Shown here piece after piece: positions 9,679 to 20,274 of a DNA stretch of 64,000 bases (positions are counted from its first letter, which is position 1; each line of letters starts with the position of its first letter). Made by a program: the position numbers and the translations under genes. Source of the DNA: Achatina immaculata (Eukaryota; Mollusca; Gastropoda; Stylommatophora; Achatinidae); the NCBI GenBank assembly GCA_009760885.1, contig CM019693.1, forward strand, positions 45,099,433 through 45,163,432. The letters are read 5' to 3'. The notes beneath the pieces are model-generated. The model saw only the letters and a list, made by a program, of their open reading frames with translations. It ran no database searches and was not told the DNA's origin.

Positions 9679-10776
9679 TCATACCTCCTCATCAATCGTT
9701 AACGGAGGATCATCATCGTCAGACTGTTCTCCCGTCAGCTGGGCCCAAGATAGAGGTTCCTCGGCTAGCGGCGAGTCCATGTCCTCCTCTGCAGGGGGGA
9801 CATTAACTGCTTCCTCTGCTGGAATTGGTGTGTCCATGACCCTCTCTGGAAGAGGGACCGTTTGCGTTTCTGCTGTTGGCAGAGGCTGACTCCTGGCCTC
9901 TGCAGTTCTGCCAGTGGGCACCCGTTTTCTTGGGGTGCAAGGAGATTCGCTGGAGGTCGGCGACACAGCGGCGGACATCAGGTGGCGCCTCTTTTTCCTG
10001 TTTTCCACCAGCTTAAACCCATCATCATCGATGGGCTCTGGTGCTGGCTCCTGGTTGCCGGTGGTCTGGTTTTGAATGTCCGCGGCAGTTGTGGCGGACC
10101 GCTCCTCGACTCTCTTGGCTGCAGAGACCTGCTGTTGCACGTTCTCCCTGTGGGCGGGCCTTGCCTTCCTGGGGCATTGGTTTGCCCGATGAGCATCGCT
10201 GCTACAAATCGGGCATGGTGCATTCCTGCCCTGCAGGGTGATTGCAATCCTGTGCCCTTTTACACTTCCGGATTGAGATAAGGACGTGTAATGTGGGACA
10301 TCTTGTTTCGGCCTGCACCGAAACGCCCACTTGTCGTTGGCCTTCTCAACACGGGATACCTCGGCCTCCTCGTCACCGGTCAGAAATGTGACAAGGCGCT
10401 TGACCATTTCCGCCTTCACTGCTATGGGCATCCAATGCAGGGTTCCTTTAACCCGTTCCTTGTCCAAATGTTCAAAGTGAATCGTTAGTTTGGACTGTTC
10501 CAGGTGCAAGGTCTTCCCATGCAGCGAGGCATAGTGAGTAATGTGGGTGGCTTGACGTAGAGTGACATACCACTTGGTGCGGTCCTCATAACGGCCGAGA
10601 GTTGCCACTCCATTGAGCCCCAGACCCACAGGTCCAGCCAGAATGCTATGCATGAATGCATATGACACACGTGAGGCATTCTGCCCACTCACTGTGCATA
10701 CCAGAGTCCCTGGGAGTTCTTCTTGGCCACCCTCCATATCCGTCTCCGGGTTGTAGAAGAAGGTTGGAGTATCCAT
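9679..10776 (-). CDS. Tx1-type LINE ORF1: RNA-binding CCHC protein (copy 1)
   Basis: Predicted nucleic-acid-binding partner of ORF2 that packages element RNA. The 365-residue protein has an N-terminal alpha/beta region (about 20-165) that looks RRM-like. It is followed by a zinc knuckle CPICSSDAHRANQC (C188-x2-C191-x4-H196-x4-C201), a basic patch RKKRR that may be a nuclear-localisation signal, and a Pro/Glu-rich tail ending in DDDD...DEEV. Start chosen at 10776 (MDTPTFF) because the divergent relic aligns from there; an in-frame ATG at 10806 would add ten residues. ORF2 follows 306 bp downstream. Confidence 0.92.
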   Translation of the reverse strand: MDTPTFFYNPETDMEGGQEELPGTLVCTVSGQNASRVSYAFMHSILAGPVGLGLNGVATLGRYEDRTKWYVTLRQATHITHYASLHGKTLHLEQSKLTIHFEHLDKERVKGTLHWMPIAVKAEMVKRLVTFLTGDEEAEVSRVEKANDKWAFRCRPKQDVPHYTSLSQSGSVKGHRIAITLQGRNAPCPICSSDAHRANQCPRKARPAHRENVQQQVSAAKRVEERSATTAADIQNQTTGNQEPAPEPIDDDGFKLVENRKKRRHLMSAAVSPTSSESPCTPRKRVPTGRTAEARSQPLPTAETQTVPLPERVMDTPIPAEEAVNVPPAEEDMDSPLAEEPLSWAQLTGEQSDDDDPPLTIDEEV

Positions 10777-10852
10777 AACAGAAAGAAAGAAACTCCAAGT
10801 ACACAAAATCCAGGAATATCACACAAAGGCGGATCAGAGTCCCTTCCCGCCC
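10777..10852 (-). promoter_or_regulatory. 5' UTR of array element (copy 1)
   Basis: Only 76 bp separate the element's 5' end (GGGCGGGAAGGG on the minus strand) from the ORF1 ATG. The same leader occurs at the 5' ends of copies 2, 3 and 4. Autonomous LINEs usually carry an internal promoter here; the GC-rich first bases could serve, but no named promoter motif is certain. Within the array the poly(A) and 3' UTR of the neighbour lie immediately upstream. Confidence 0.6.
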
Positions 10853-10883
<31 letters not shown>

Positions 10884-11041
10884 TTTATATGCAAATTCAG
10901 CAAGCACCAAAACCACCAAGGGCGAGTCAACCGAGCCAGGTCATTTTTATTTTTCTTCTTTTTTGTGTTTTATATTTTTTTTTTGTTTTTATTTTTTGTT
11001 TTATATATTTTTTTTTTGTTTCATTCATTCTTTTTTTTTTT

Positions 11042-11084
<43 letters not shown>

Positions 11085-11445
11085 TTTTTTTTTCCAAATC
11101 TTTCCAAAAAAAAACAAACTTTCAAATAAACAATAACGAAGCATGTACATGTGACGTGAGTTGAGGATGATTGCCCGTGGAATGAAATAATGAGATGGTG
11201 GGCTTTACAAACCGTGAGGTGACAGCATGGAGTATGATAACGCGAATGCTTTGTACATAAAACGTTACAACAAAGGTGTATAGTAATAGTATAACCACAG
11301 ACACACATCCTCTCACCTACTATCAGGACCCTTTCTCACTCTCTCTCACTCTCTTCGTTAACTTTCTCTCTAGTGATGGACAGTGCTTGTATTCGGCTAA
11401 AGCCTTCTCTTTCACCCACGGGGTGTACACAGAAATAAATATGCA

Positions 11446-14400
11446 CTAGAAACTGGTTGAAAGCTGTAACAATTTTTGTTTGAAAATGTACAGGAGAAGT
11501 TCTTTTGTAAAAATTCTATTTTCAAATGTGGCCCTATTCCTACATGACCAAACAACATACCTAAACTCAGCAAGGAGGATGATACACTGCGTATGGCTGT
11601 TTGTTTCTGTTCGAGGAATGGTGTTTAACATTATTGCTCTGTATATGTCTACTTTCTCTGTTGTTCTTGTTGCTATCTCCTGAGTCAAAAATTCTAAGGC
11701 TAAAGAAACGGTTCTGCACTGAAAGAAAATGTGTTCTTCCGTTTCTTGTGTGTTCAGTCTACATAGTTTACATCTGATCAGTCTGTGGAATCTGTGGGCG
11801 ATCCCTTGTGTGGTCGGTGTCATGTTGAACAATAGTCTGTATGTTATCTCTCGTGCACTTGGCGTGATTCCTTTCTTGTGTAGGTTTTGAAATGATTGTG
11901 TGTAGTCGGTGATGAAGTATTTGTATCCTCTCTTTATTCTGCACTGTAATGGAGGCTCCTGTTTCCTGACCAGATGTTTGTATATGCATGATGTTTTCAT
12001 GCGTATTAAACGTTCATTCCCAGTTACACTTTGTATGCATTGTCTGTAGAAGAGCGGTATAGTGCCAAAGTGATGGGGGTGTATATTGTTTAATTTACAC
12101 AGTTTAAGAAGCCTCAGCCCAACGTAGTAGTGGGCTAGAGTATGTTTGTGTGGCTGTTGGATGATTTGTCCTATATATTTGATCCTGAGTGCCTGGATCT
12201 TTGTTGCTATGTCTTGTAGGGAGATGCCCCCTCTATTTTTGTCTTGCATCAAGGTTTTCTGTTGGATGCTGCGTACTGTGCGTCGGAAAATAAAGTCTCT
12301 AATCATTGAATTTATTTCCTTAAGTGACTGTTTAGGCAGGGGGAATATGTTTGCGGTATATATAAGCTGTGGTATGATGCAAGTGTTGACTGCGACACTT
12401 CTGCCGAATATGGTGGTGGTTCTGTATTTGTAAATTTCCAGTCTGTTTTTAATTTTTTCAATTATATTTCGCCATCTTGCTTTGATGTTATTTGAAGGCG
12501 TAGCTGTAAATAATATTCCGTATATTTTAATGTTGTTGACTTGTATTAATGTGAAAGGGAAGTCTGTTTTGTTGGTCCATTTACCTAAACCCATTATATG
12601 TGATTTTTGAATGTTTATTTTAGCCCCGCTGCCCTGTCCGAACTCTGCAAATATGTCTAGAATAAACCTGATAGAGGATATATTGGAGGGAAAGAAGATT
12701 GTGTCGTCAGCATAGGCCAACGACTTCCTCTCTCCCATTCCAGGAATAAAGATTCCTTTGACTATTGTCTCTTGCCTGATTCTCTCCAGGAGTGGCTCTA
12801 GAGTTAACACATACAACAGGGGTGAGAGTGGGCAGCCCTGACGTACAGATCTGGTTAACCGTATTGGTTCACTGAGGGTATGGTTTATTAAAAGTCTGCT
12901 TTCTGGTTTGTTGTATAGAATTTGTATCCAGTCTCTGATGTAGTTCCCAAGATTACATTTGGACAAGGTTTTCTGGAGGAAAGAATGGGAAACTCTATCG
13001 AAAGCCTTCTCCTGGTCCAGCGATAAGATTGCTGACTGGCTATTCTTATCGTGAGAGTATTGGATAACATCTCTTAGGAAATGTAGATGCGTATTTATGT
13101 TTCTGTCGGTGACACTGCATTGCTGGTCCTCATGTATAAGTGTGTGCATGACGGGTTTGAGTTTCATAGTTAGGGACTTTGCTAGAATTTTGTAGTCTAC
13201 GTTGAGTAACGAGATAGGTCTGTAATTTTTAACTTGAGTTGTGTCTGCGTTGCTTTTCTTAATGAGTGTTATGTATGACTGATTGAGACTGTTGGGTAAT
13301 TCTTTTCTGTCGAAGGCTTCAATAAACACCTTGTGTAGGACAGGTCCTAAAATGTGGAAGAATTTCTGATAAAACTCGGCAGTGAGGCCATCCGGTCCTG
13401 GAGATTTGTTCTTTTGGAATGTGTCAAGCGCATTTTGTAGGTTTCCTAGCGTGAGTGGGATGTCTAATGTTTGTTTGTCTTCTTCAGAAATCTGTTTGGC
13501 GTAGTTCAAGAATTTGTTTTGTATGTCTTCTGATTGACCTTTGTCCTCAGAGTATAAATGTATATAAAAATCTTGAAAGGTTTGGCTTATTCCGGTAGTG
13601 CCTGTCTGTTCCTGTCCATTTATGTCTATTATTTTGCGTATTTGCCTGCTTCTTTGCACATTTTGTTCTGTACCTAGATATTTTTTACTTGGTATTTCTT
13701 GTACGGCAGAGGCAAGTTTTGTTCTGATGAAAGCACCCTGGTAACTGTGTTGATGGTATTTTTCTACTTCTTCCTCTAGCGCATGTATGTGAGGACTATT
13801 GGGATCTACCTGCTTGGTTAGTTTAATAGCATTTTCCAACATTTGTTGTTGCTGTCGTCTGTATCTGTGTATTTTTGTCGCCAAGACCTGTGTTCTCTCT
13901 CTGATAGTGTTCTTTAATACATCCCAGTATTCTATGAGGTTGGATTCAGGTAAGTCTTGAGTGTACGCGTGTAATAGTTCCGTTATGTTATCTACATAAT
14001 CTCCATTATCCAGCAAACTGTTATTAAACTTCCAGTGTGGGGAGCGTTTGTTTTTGAGTTGTGCCAAGGTTGCGTTTAATGTGACCATGACCGCTTTATG
14101 ATCTGTGTAATTTAAGGTTGTGTCTATGTGTTTGATGTCATTTATTAGAAGACCTTCTGGGACATATATTCTGTCTATTCGGGCTGATCGTCCCATGTTT
14201 ATGTTAATTGTGTCAGTGTGTGTAGTTTCCTTACCATGTGGGTTCACCTTTCTGTATGTGTCTACGAGCCCGTGTTCGTCTATGATGTTGTGTAGTATGT
14301 CTATTTGTTCGAGTTCACGGCGTACGTTAATTGTTCCTCTCGACAGATCAAGATCGTGCATGACACAATTAAAGTCTCCTGCTATGATAATGTTTTGCCC

Positions 14401-14832
14401 CCTGTGGAATGATGTTAGCATCTGTGAGAGCTTGTCATAGAAGTTAATTTGCTGGTCTCTCACAGCTGGTGCATATACATTGACTAATGTGTATTTGTTG
14501 TGGTTTGAACTTGTGTGTTTTATTTCCACTATTGCTACTCTACCTTCGCTGTCTCTGTTGTGTCCTACAATTTGCCAGTCTTCTGATACTTGTAGTATTG
14601 CTGCTCCTGTGTGTCTATTCCCTAAGCTGAAACAAGAATGTCTGAGTCCTAAGAGTTGTGTGATGTTGTTGGCACGTATTTCCGTGGTGATGTGTGTTTC
14701 TTGGATAAAGATGAAGTCTGGCTTGTATTTGTGTACTAGGTGCACTACTTGACTGAGTTTACTTCTCAGTCCCCTAATGTTAACACTTAAAATAGAAAGT
14801 TTATCAGCCATATTGAAAACAGAAAAACACAA
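11446..14832 (-). CDS. Tx1-type LINE ORF2 (copy 2)
   Basis: Predicted product identical to that of copy 1 over all 1128 residues, with the same endonuclease, RT and CCHC motifs intact. Unlike copy 1, the stop codon is followed by the normal 3' UTR (GCATATTTATTTCTGTG on the minus strand). Confidence 0.95.
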   Translation of the reverse strand: MCFSVFNMADKLSILSVNIRGLRSKLSQVVHLVHKYKPDFIFIQETHITTEIRANNITQLLGLRHSCFSLGNRHTGAAILQVSEDWQIVGHNRDSEGRVAIVEIKHTSSNHNKYTLVNVYAPAVRDQQINFYDKLSQMLTSFHRGQNIIIAGDFNCVMHDLDLSRGTINVRRELEQIDILHNIIDEHGLVDTYRKVNPHGKETTHTDTININMGRSARIDRIYVPEGLLINDIKHIDTTLNYTDHKAVMVTLNATLAQLKNKRSPHWKFNNSLLDNGDYVDNITELLHAYTQDLPESNLIEYWDVLKNTIRERTQVLATKIHRYRRQQQQMLENAIKLTKQVDPNSPHIHALEEEVEKYHQHSYQGAFIRTKLASAVQEIPSKKYLGTEQNVQRSRQIRKIIDINGQEQTGTTGISQTFQDFYIHLYSEDKGQSEDIQNKFLNYAKQISEEDKQTLDIPLTLGNLQNALDTFQKNKSPGPDGLTAEFYQKFFHILGPVLHKVFIEAFDRKELPNSLNQSYITLIKKSNADTTQVKNYRPISLLNVDYKILAKSLTMKLKPVMHTLIHEDQQCSVTDRNINTHLHFLRDVIQYSHDKNSQSAILSLDQEKAFDRVSHSFLQKTLSKCNLGNYIRDWIQILYNKPESRLLINHTLSEPIRLTRSVRQGCPLSPLLYVLTLEPLLERIRQETIVKGIFIPGMGERKSLAYADDTIFFPSNISSIRFILDIFAEFGQGSGAKINIQKSHIMGLGKWTNKTDFPFTLIQVNNIKIYGILFTATPSNNIKARWRNIIEKIKNRLEIYKYRTTTIFGRSVAVNTCIIPQLIYTANIFPLPKQSLKEINSMIRDFIFRRTVRSIQQKTLMQDKNRGGISLQDIATKIQALRIKYIGQIIQQPHKHTLAHYYVGLRLLKLCKLNNIHPHHFGTIPLFYRQCIQSVTGNERLIRMKTSCIYKHLVRKQEPPLQCRIKRGYKYFITDYTQSFQNLHKKGITPSAREITYRLLFNMTPTTQGIAHRFHRLIRCKLCRLNTQETEEHIFFQCRTVSLALEFLTQEIATRTTEKVDIYRAIMLNTIPRTETNSHTQCIILLAEFRYVVWSCRNRATFENRIFTKELLLYIFKQKLLQLSTSF

Positions 14833-15131
14833 ATGAAAAATGTAAATTAGAAAGGACTATGAGGACATAAAAAAAATATACTAACAGAAAGAAAAAAAAA
14901 AAAAAGAAGTAAGTTGTTACCTTGCTCCTGTACATCCAATGGTTGAGAAAAGCACGACACAAATAAATGAAATATTCCAATATTGAGAAATGAAAAATAC
15001 AAAAATCCGTCCTATACAAAGTCCCGTGGGCACGATCATCCGCTCGTTTGTCTTGGTACCGTGGAACCAAACATTCTAGTTCTAGAAAATGCAACACAAT
15101 AATCCGCCTGGTCAACACAGTTATATTTCCC

Positions 15132-16229
15132 TCATACCTCCTCATCAATCGTTAACGGAGGATCATCATCGTCAGACTGTTCTCCCGTCAGCTGGGCCCA
15201 AGATAGAGGTTCCTCGGCTAGCGGCGAGTCCATGTCCTCCTCTGCAGGGGGGACATTAACTGCTTCCTCTGCTGGAATTGGTGTGTCCATGACCCTCTCT
15301 GGAAGAGGGACCGTTTGCGTTTCTGCTGTTGGCAGAGGCTGACTCCTGGCCTCTGCAGTTCTGCCAGTGGGCACCCGTTTTCTTGGGGTGCAAGGAGATT
15401 CGCTGGAGGTCGGCGACACAGCGGCGGACATCAGGTGGCGCCTCTTTTTCCTGTTTTCCACCAGCTTAAACCCATCATCATCGATGGGCTCTGGTGCTGG
15501 CTCCTGGTTGCCGGTGGTCTGGTTTTGAATGTCCGCGGCAGTTGTGGCGGACCGCTCCTCGACTCTCTTGGCTGCAGAGACCTGCTGTTGCACGTTCTCC
15601 CTGTGGGCGGGCCTTGCCTTCCTGGGGCATTGGTTTGCCCGATGAGCATCGCTGCTACAAATCGGGCATGGTGCATTCCTGCCCTGCAGGGTGATTGCAA
15701 TCCTGTGCCCTTTTACACTTCCGGATTGAGATAAGGACGTGTAATGTGGGACATCTTGTTTCGGCCTGCACCGAAACGCCCACTTGTCGTTGGCCTTCTC
15801 AACACGGGATACCTCGGCCTCCTCGTCACCGGTCAGAAATGTGACAAGGCGCTTGACCATTTCCGCCTTCACTGCTATGGGCATCCAATGCAGGGTTCCT
15901 TTAACCCGTTCCTTGTCCAAATGTTCAAAGTGAATCGTTAGTTTGGACTGTTCCAGGTGCAAGGTCTTCCCATGCAGCGAGGCATAGTGAGTAATGTGGG
16001 TGGCTTGACGTAGAGTGACATACCACTTGGTGCGGTCCTCATAACGGCCGAGAGTTGCCACTCCATTGAGCCCCAGACCCACAGGTCCAGCCAGAATGCT
16101 ATGCATGAATGCATATGACACACGTGAGGCATTCTGCCCACTGACTGTGCATACCAGAGTCCCTGGGAGTTCTTCTTGGCCACCCTCCATATCCGTCTCC
16201 GGGTTGTAGAAGAAGGTTGGAGTATCCAT
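15132..16229 (-). CDS. Tx1-type LINE ORF1 (copy 2)
   Basis: Same 365-residue CCHC protein as copy 1. The only differences seen by eye are synonymous. ATG at 16229; the in-frame upstream ATG is at 16259. Confidence 0.93.
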   Translation of the reverse strand: MDTPTFFYNPETDMEGGQEELPGTLVCTVSGQNASRVSYAFMHSILAGPVGLGLNGVATLGRYEDRTKWYVTLRQATHITHYASLHGKTLHLEQSKLTIHFEHLDKERVKGTLHWMPIAVKAEMVKRLVTFLTGDEEAEVSRVEKANDKWAFRCRPKQDVPHYTSLSQSGSVKGHRIAITLQGRNAPCPICSSDAHRANQCPRKARPAHRENVQQQVSAAKRVEERSATTAADIQNQTTGNQEPAPEPIDDDGFKLVENRKKRRHLMSAAVSPTSSESPCTPRKRVPTGRTAEARSQPLPTAETQTVPLPERVMDTPIPAEEAVNVPPAEEDMDSPLAEEPLSWAQLTGEQSDDDDPPLTIDEEV

Positions 16230-16887
16230 AACAGAAAGAAAGAAACTCCAAGTACACAAAATCCAGGAATATCACACAAAGGCGGATCAGAGTCCCTTCC
16301 CGCCCTTTTTTTTTTTTTTTTTTTTTATTTAATATTTTATATGCAAATTCAGCAAGCACCAAAACCACCAAGGGCGAGTCAACCGAGCCAGGTCATTTTT
16401 ATTTTTCTTCTTTTTTGTGTTTTATATTTTTTTTTTTGTTTTTATTTTTTGTTTTATATATTTTTTTTTTTTTGTTTCATTTTTTTTTTTTTTTAAATTT
16501 TTTTTTTTTTTTTTTTTTTTTTTGCTTTTTTTTTTCCAAATCTTTCCAAAAAAAAACAAACTTTCAAATAAACAATAACGAAGCATGTACATGTGACGTG
16601 AGTTGAGGATGATTGCCCGTGGAATGAAATAATGAGATGGTGGGCTTTACAAACCGTGAGGTGACAGCATGGAGTATGATAACGCGAATGCTTTGTACAT
16701 AAAACGTTACAACAAAGGTGTATAGTAATAGTATAACCACAGACACACATCCTCTCACCTACTATCAGGACCCTTTCTCACTCTCTCTCACTCTCTTCGT
16801 TAACTTTCTCTCTAGTGATGGACAGTGCTTGTATTCGGCTAAAGCCTTCTCTTTCACCCACGGGGTGTACACAGAAATAAATATGCA

Positions 16888-19800
16888 CTAGAAACTGGTT
16901 GAAAGCTGTAACAATTTTTGTTTGAAAATGTACAGGAGAAGTTCTTTTGTAAAAATTCTATTTTCAAATGTGGCCCTATTCCTACATGACCAAACAACAT
17001 ACCTAAACTCAGCAAGGAGGATGATACACTGCGTATGGCTGTTTGTTTCTGTTCGAGGAATGGTGTTTAACATTATTGCTCTGTATATGTCTACTTTCTC
17101 TGTTGTTCTTGTTGCTATCTCCTGAGTCAAAAATTCTAAGGCTAAAGAAACGGTTCTGCACTGAAAGAAAATGTGTTCTTCCGTTTCTTGTGTGTTCAGT
17201 CTACATAGTTTACATCTGATCAGTCTGTGGAATCTGTGGGCGATCCCTTGTGTGGTCGGTGTCATGTTGAACAATAGTCTGTATGTTATCTCTCGTGCAC
17301 TTGGCGTGATTCCTTTCTTGTGTAGGTTTTGAAATGATTGTGTGTAGTCGGTGATGAAGTATTTGTATCCTCTCTTTATTCTGCACTGTAATGGAGGCTC
17401 CTGTTTCCTGACCAGATGTTTGTATATGCATGATGTTTTCATGCGTATTAAACGTTCATTCCCAGTTACACTTTGTATGCATTGTCTGTAGAAGAGCGGT
17501 ATAGTGCCAAAGTGATGGGGGTGTATATTGTTTAATTTACACAGTTTAAGAAGCCTCAGCCCAACGTAGTAGTGGGCTAGAGTATGTTTGTGTGGCTGTT
17601 GGATGATTTGTCCTATATATTTGATCCTGAGTGCCTGGATCTTTGTTGCTATGTCTTGTAGGGAGATGCCCCCTCTATTTTTGTCTTGCATCAAGGTTTT
17701 CTGTTGGATGCTGCGTACTGTGCGTCGGAAAATAAAGTCTCTAATCATTGAATTTATTTCCTTAAGTGACTGTTTAGGCAGGGGGAATATGTTTGCGGTA
17801 TATATAAGCTGTGGTATGATGCAAGTGTTGACTGCGACACTTCTGCCGAATATGGTGGTGGTTCTGTATTTGTAAATTTCCAGTCTGTTTTTAATTTTTT
17901 CAATTATATTTCGCCATCTTGCTTTGATGTTATTTGAAGGCGTAGCTGTAAATAATATTCCGTATATTTTAATGTTGTTGACTTGTATTAATGTGAAAGG
18001 GAAGTCTGTTTTGTTGGTCCATTTACCTAAACCCATTATATGTGATTTTTGAATGTTTATTTTAGCCCCGCTGCCCTGTCCGAACTCTGCAAATATGTCT
18101 AGAATAAACCTGATAGAGGATATATTGGAGGGAAAGAAGATTGTGTCGTCAGCATAGGCCAACGACTTCCTCTCTCCCATTCCAGGAATAAAGATTCCTT
18201 TGACTATTGTCTCTTGCCTGATTCTCTCCAGGAGTGGCTCTAGAGTTAACACATACAACAGGGGTGAGAGTGGGCAGCCCTGACGTACAGATCTGGTTAA
18301 CCGTATTGGTTCACTGAGGGTATGGTTTATTAAAAGTCTGCTTTCTGGTTTGTTGTATAGAATTTGTATCCAGTCTCTGATGTAGTTCCCAAGATTACAT
18401 TTGGACAAGGTTTTCTGGAGGAAAGAATGGGAAACTCTATCGAAAGCCTTCTCCTGGTCCAGCGATAAGATTGCTGACTGGCTATTCTTATCGTGAGAGT
18501 ATTGGATAACATCTCTTAGGAAATGTAGATGCGTATTTATGTTTCTGTCGGTGACACTGCATTGCTGGTCCTCATGTATAAGTGTGTGCATGACGGGTTT
18601 GAGTTTCATAGTTAGGGACTTTGCTAGAATTTTGTAGTCTACGTTGAGTAACGAGATAGGTCTGTAATTTTTAACTTGAGTTGTGTCTGCGTTGCTTTTC
18701 TTAATGAGTGTTATGTATGACTGATTGAGACTGTTGGGTAATTCTTTTCTGTCGAAGGCTTCAATAAACACCTTGTGTAGGACAGGTCCTAAAATGTGGA
18801 AGAATTTCTGATAAAACTCGGCAGTGAGGCCATCCGGTCCTGGAGATTTGTTCTTTTGGAATGTGTCAAGCGCATTTTGTAGGTTTCCTAGCGTGAGTGG
18901 GATGTCTAATGTTTGTTTGTCTTCTTCAGAAATCTGTTTGGCGTAGTTCAAGAATTTGTTTTGTATGTCTTCTGATTGACCTTTGTCCTCAGAGTATAAA
19001 TGTATATAAAAATCTTGAAAGGTTTGGCTTATTCCGGTAGTGCCTGTCTGTTCCTGTCCATTTATGTCTATTATTTTGCGTATTTGCCTGCTTCTTTGCA
19101 CATTTTGTTCTGTACCTAGATATTTTTTACTTGGTATTTCTTGTACGGCAGAGGCAAGTTTTGTTCTGATGAAAGCACCCTGGTAACTGTGTTGATGGTA
19201 TTTTTCTACTTCTTCCTCTAGCGCATGTATGTGAGGACTATTGGGATCTACCTGCTTGGTTAGTTTAATAGCATTTTCCAACATTTGTTGTTGCTGTCGT
19301 CTGTATCTGTGTATTTTTGTCGCCAAGACCTGTGTTCTCTCTCTGATAGTGTTCTTTAATACATCCCAGTATTCTATGAGGTTGGATTCAGGTAAGTCTT
19401 GAGTGTACGCGTGTAATAGTTCCGTTATGTTATCTACATAATCTCCATTATCCAGCAAACTGTTATTAAACTTCCAGTGTGGGGAGCGTTTGTTTTTGAG
19501 TTGTGCCAAGGTTGCGTTTAATGTGACCATGACCGCTTTATGATCTGTGTAATTTAAGGTTGTGTCTATGTGTTTGATGTCATTTATTAGAAGACCTTCT
19601 GGGACATATATTCTGTCTATTCGGGCTGATCGTCCCATGTTTATGTTAATTGTGTCAGTGTGTGTAGTTTCCTTACCATGTGGGTTCACCTTTCTGTATG
19701 TGTCTACGAGCCCGTGTTCGTCTATGATGTTGTGTAGTATGTCTATTTGTTCGAGTTCACGGCGTACGTTAATTGTTCCTCTCGACAGATCAAGATCGTG

Positions 19801-20274
19801 CATGACACAATTAAAGTCTCCTGCTATGATAATGTTTTGCCCCCTGTGGAATGATGTTAGCATCTGTGAGAGCTTGTCATAGAAGTTAATTTGCTGGTCT
19901 CTCACAGCTGGTGCATATACATTGACTAATGTGTATTTGTTGTGGTTTGAACTTGTGTGTTTTATTTCCACTATTGCTACTCTACCTTCGCTGTCTCTGT
20001 TGTGTCCTACAATTTGCCAGTCTTCTGATACTTGTAGTATTGCTGCTCCTGTGTGTCTATTCCCTAAGCTGAAACAAGAATGTCTGAGTCCTAAGAGTTG
20101 TGTGATGTTGTTGGCACGTATTTCCGTGGTGATGTGTGTTTCTTGGATAAAGATGAAGTCTGGCTTGTATTTGTGTACTAGGTGCACTACTTGACTGAGT
20201 TTACTTCTCAGTCCCCTAATGTTAACACTTAAAATAGAAAGTTTATCAGCCATATTGAAAACAGAAAAACACAA
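16888..20274 (-). CDS. Tx1-type LINE ORF2 (copy 3)
   Basis: Uninterrupted 1128-residue endonuclease-RT, identical in predicted sequence to copies 1, 2 and 4. Confidence 0.95.
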   Translation of the reverse strand: MCFSVFNMADKLSILSVNIRGLRSKLSQVVHLVHKYKPDFIFIQETHITTEIRANNITQLLGLRHSCFSLGNRHTGAAILQVSEDWQIVGHNRDSEGRVAIVEIKHTSSNHNKYTLVNVYAPAVRDQQINFYDKLSQMLTSFHRGQNIIIAGDFNCVMHDLDLSRGTINVRRELEQIDILHNIIDEHGLVDTYRKVNPHGKETTHTDTININMGRSARIDRIYVPEGLLINDIKHIDTTLNYTDHKAVMVTLNATLAQLKNKRSPHWKFNNSLLDNGDYVDNITELLHAYTQDLPESNLIEYWDVLKNTIRERTQVLATKIHRYRRQQQQMLENAIKLTKQVDPNSPHIHALEEEVEKYHQHSYQGAFIRTKLASAVQEIPSKKYLGTEQNVQRSRQIRKIIDINGQEQTGTTGISQTFQDFYIHLYSEDKGQSEDIQNKFLNYAKQISEEDKQTLDIPLTLGNLQNALDTFQKNKSPGPDGLTAEFYQKFFHILGPVLHKVFIEAFDRKELPNSLNQSYITLIKKSNADTTQVKNYRPISLLNVDYKILAKSLTMKLKPVMHTLIHEDQQCSVTDRNINTHLHFLRDVIQYSHDKNSQSAILSLDQEKAFDRVSHSFLQKTLSKCNLGNYIRDWIQILYNKPESRLLINHTLSEPIRLTRSVRQGCPLSPLLYVLTLEPLLERIRQETIVKGIFIPGMGERKSLAYADDTIFFPSNISSIRFILDIFAEFGQGSGAKINIQKSHIMGLGKWTNKTDFPFTLIQVNNIKIYGILFTATPSNNIKARWRNIIEKIKNRLEIYKYRTTTIFGRSVAVNTCIIPQLIYTANIFPLPKQSLKEINSMIRDFIFRRTVRSIQQKTLMQDKNRGGISLQDIATKIQALRIKYIGQIIQQPHKHTLAHYYVGLRLLKLCKLNNIHPHHFGTIPLFYRQCIQSVTGNERLIRMKTSCIYKHLVRKQEPPLQCRIKRGYKYFITDYTQSFQNLHKKGITPSAREITYRLLFNMTPTTQGIAHRFHRLIRCKLCRLNTQETEEHIFFQCRTVSLALEFLTQEIATRTTEKVDIYRAIMLNTIPRTETNSHTQCIILLAEFRYVVWSCRNRATFENRIFTKELLLYIFKQKLLQLSTSF

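Larger units (their letters stand above)
5335..10852 (-). mobile_element. Array copy 1 (ORFs intact, rearranged 3' end)
   Basis: Leftmost unit. ORF1 and ORF2 match the other copies, but after the ORF2 stop the normal 3' UTR is replaced by a T26 run on the minus strand, the first 62 codons of ORF1 again, and an older, diverged 3' UTR. The A-rich end then abuts the repeats of the divergent LINE. Whether this altered 3' end could still be recognised by the reverse transcriptase is unknown. Confidence 0.88.
10853..16305 (-). mobile_element. Array copy 2 (full length)
   Basis: 5453 bp from poly(A) (26 Ts at 10853-10878 on the plus strand) to the GGGCGGG 5' end at 16305. The 3' UTR holds a second, internal A-rich zone (about 10948-11095). 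ORF1 carries the base pair states GACACAC and CACTGAC at the two variable sites near 16119 and 16150. Confidence 0.93.

Noticed and set aside
10723..11164. Phe-rich plus-strand ORFs over the array junctions
   Set aside because: They read the antisense of poly(A) tracts and 3' UTRs of the LINE copies.
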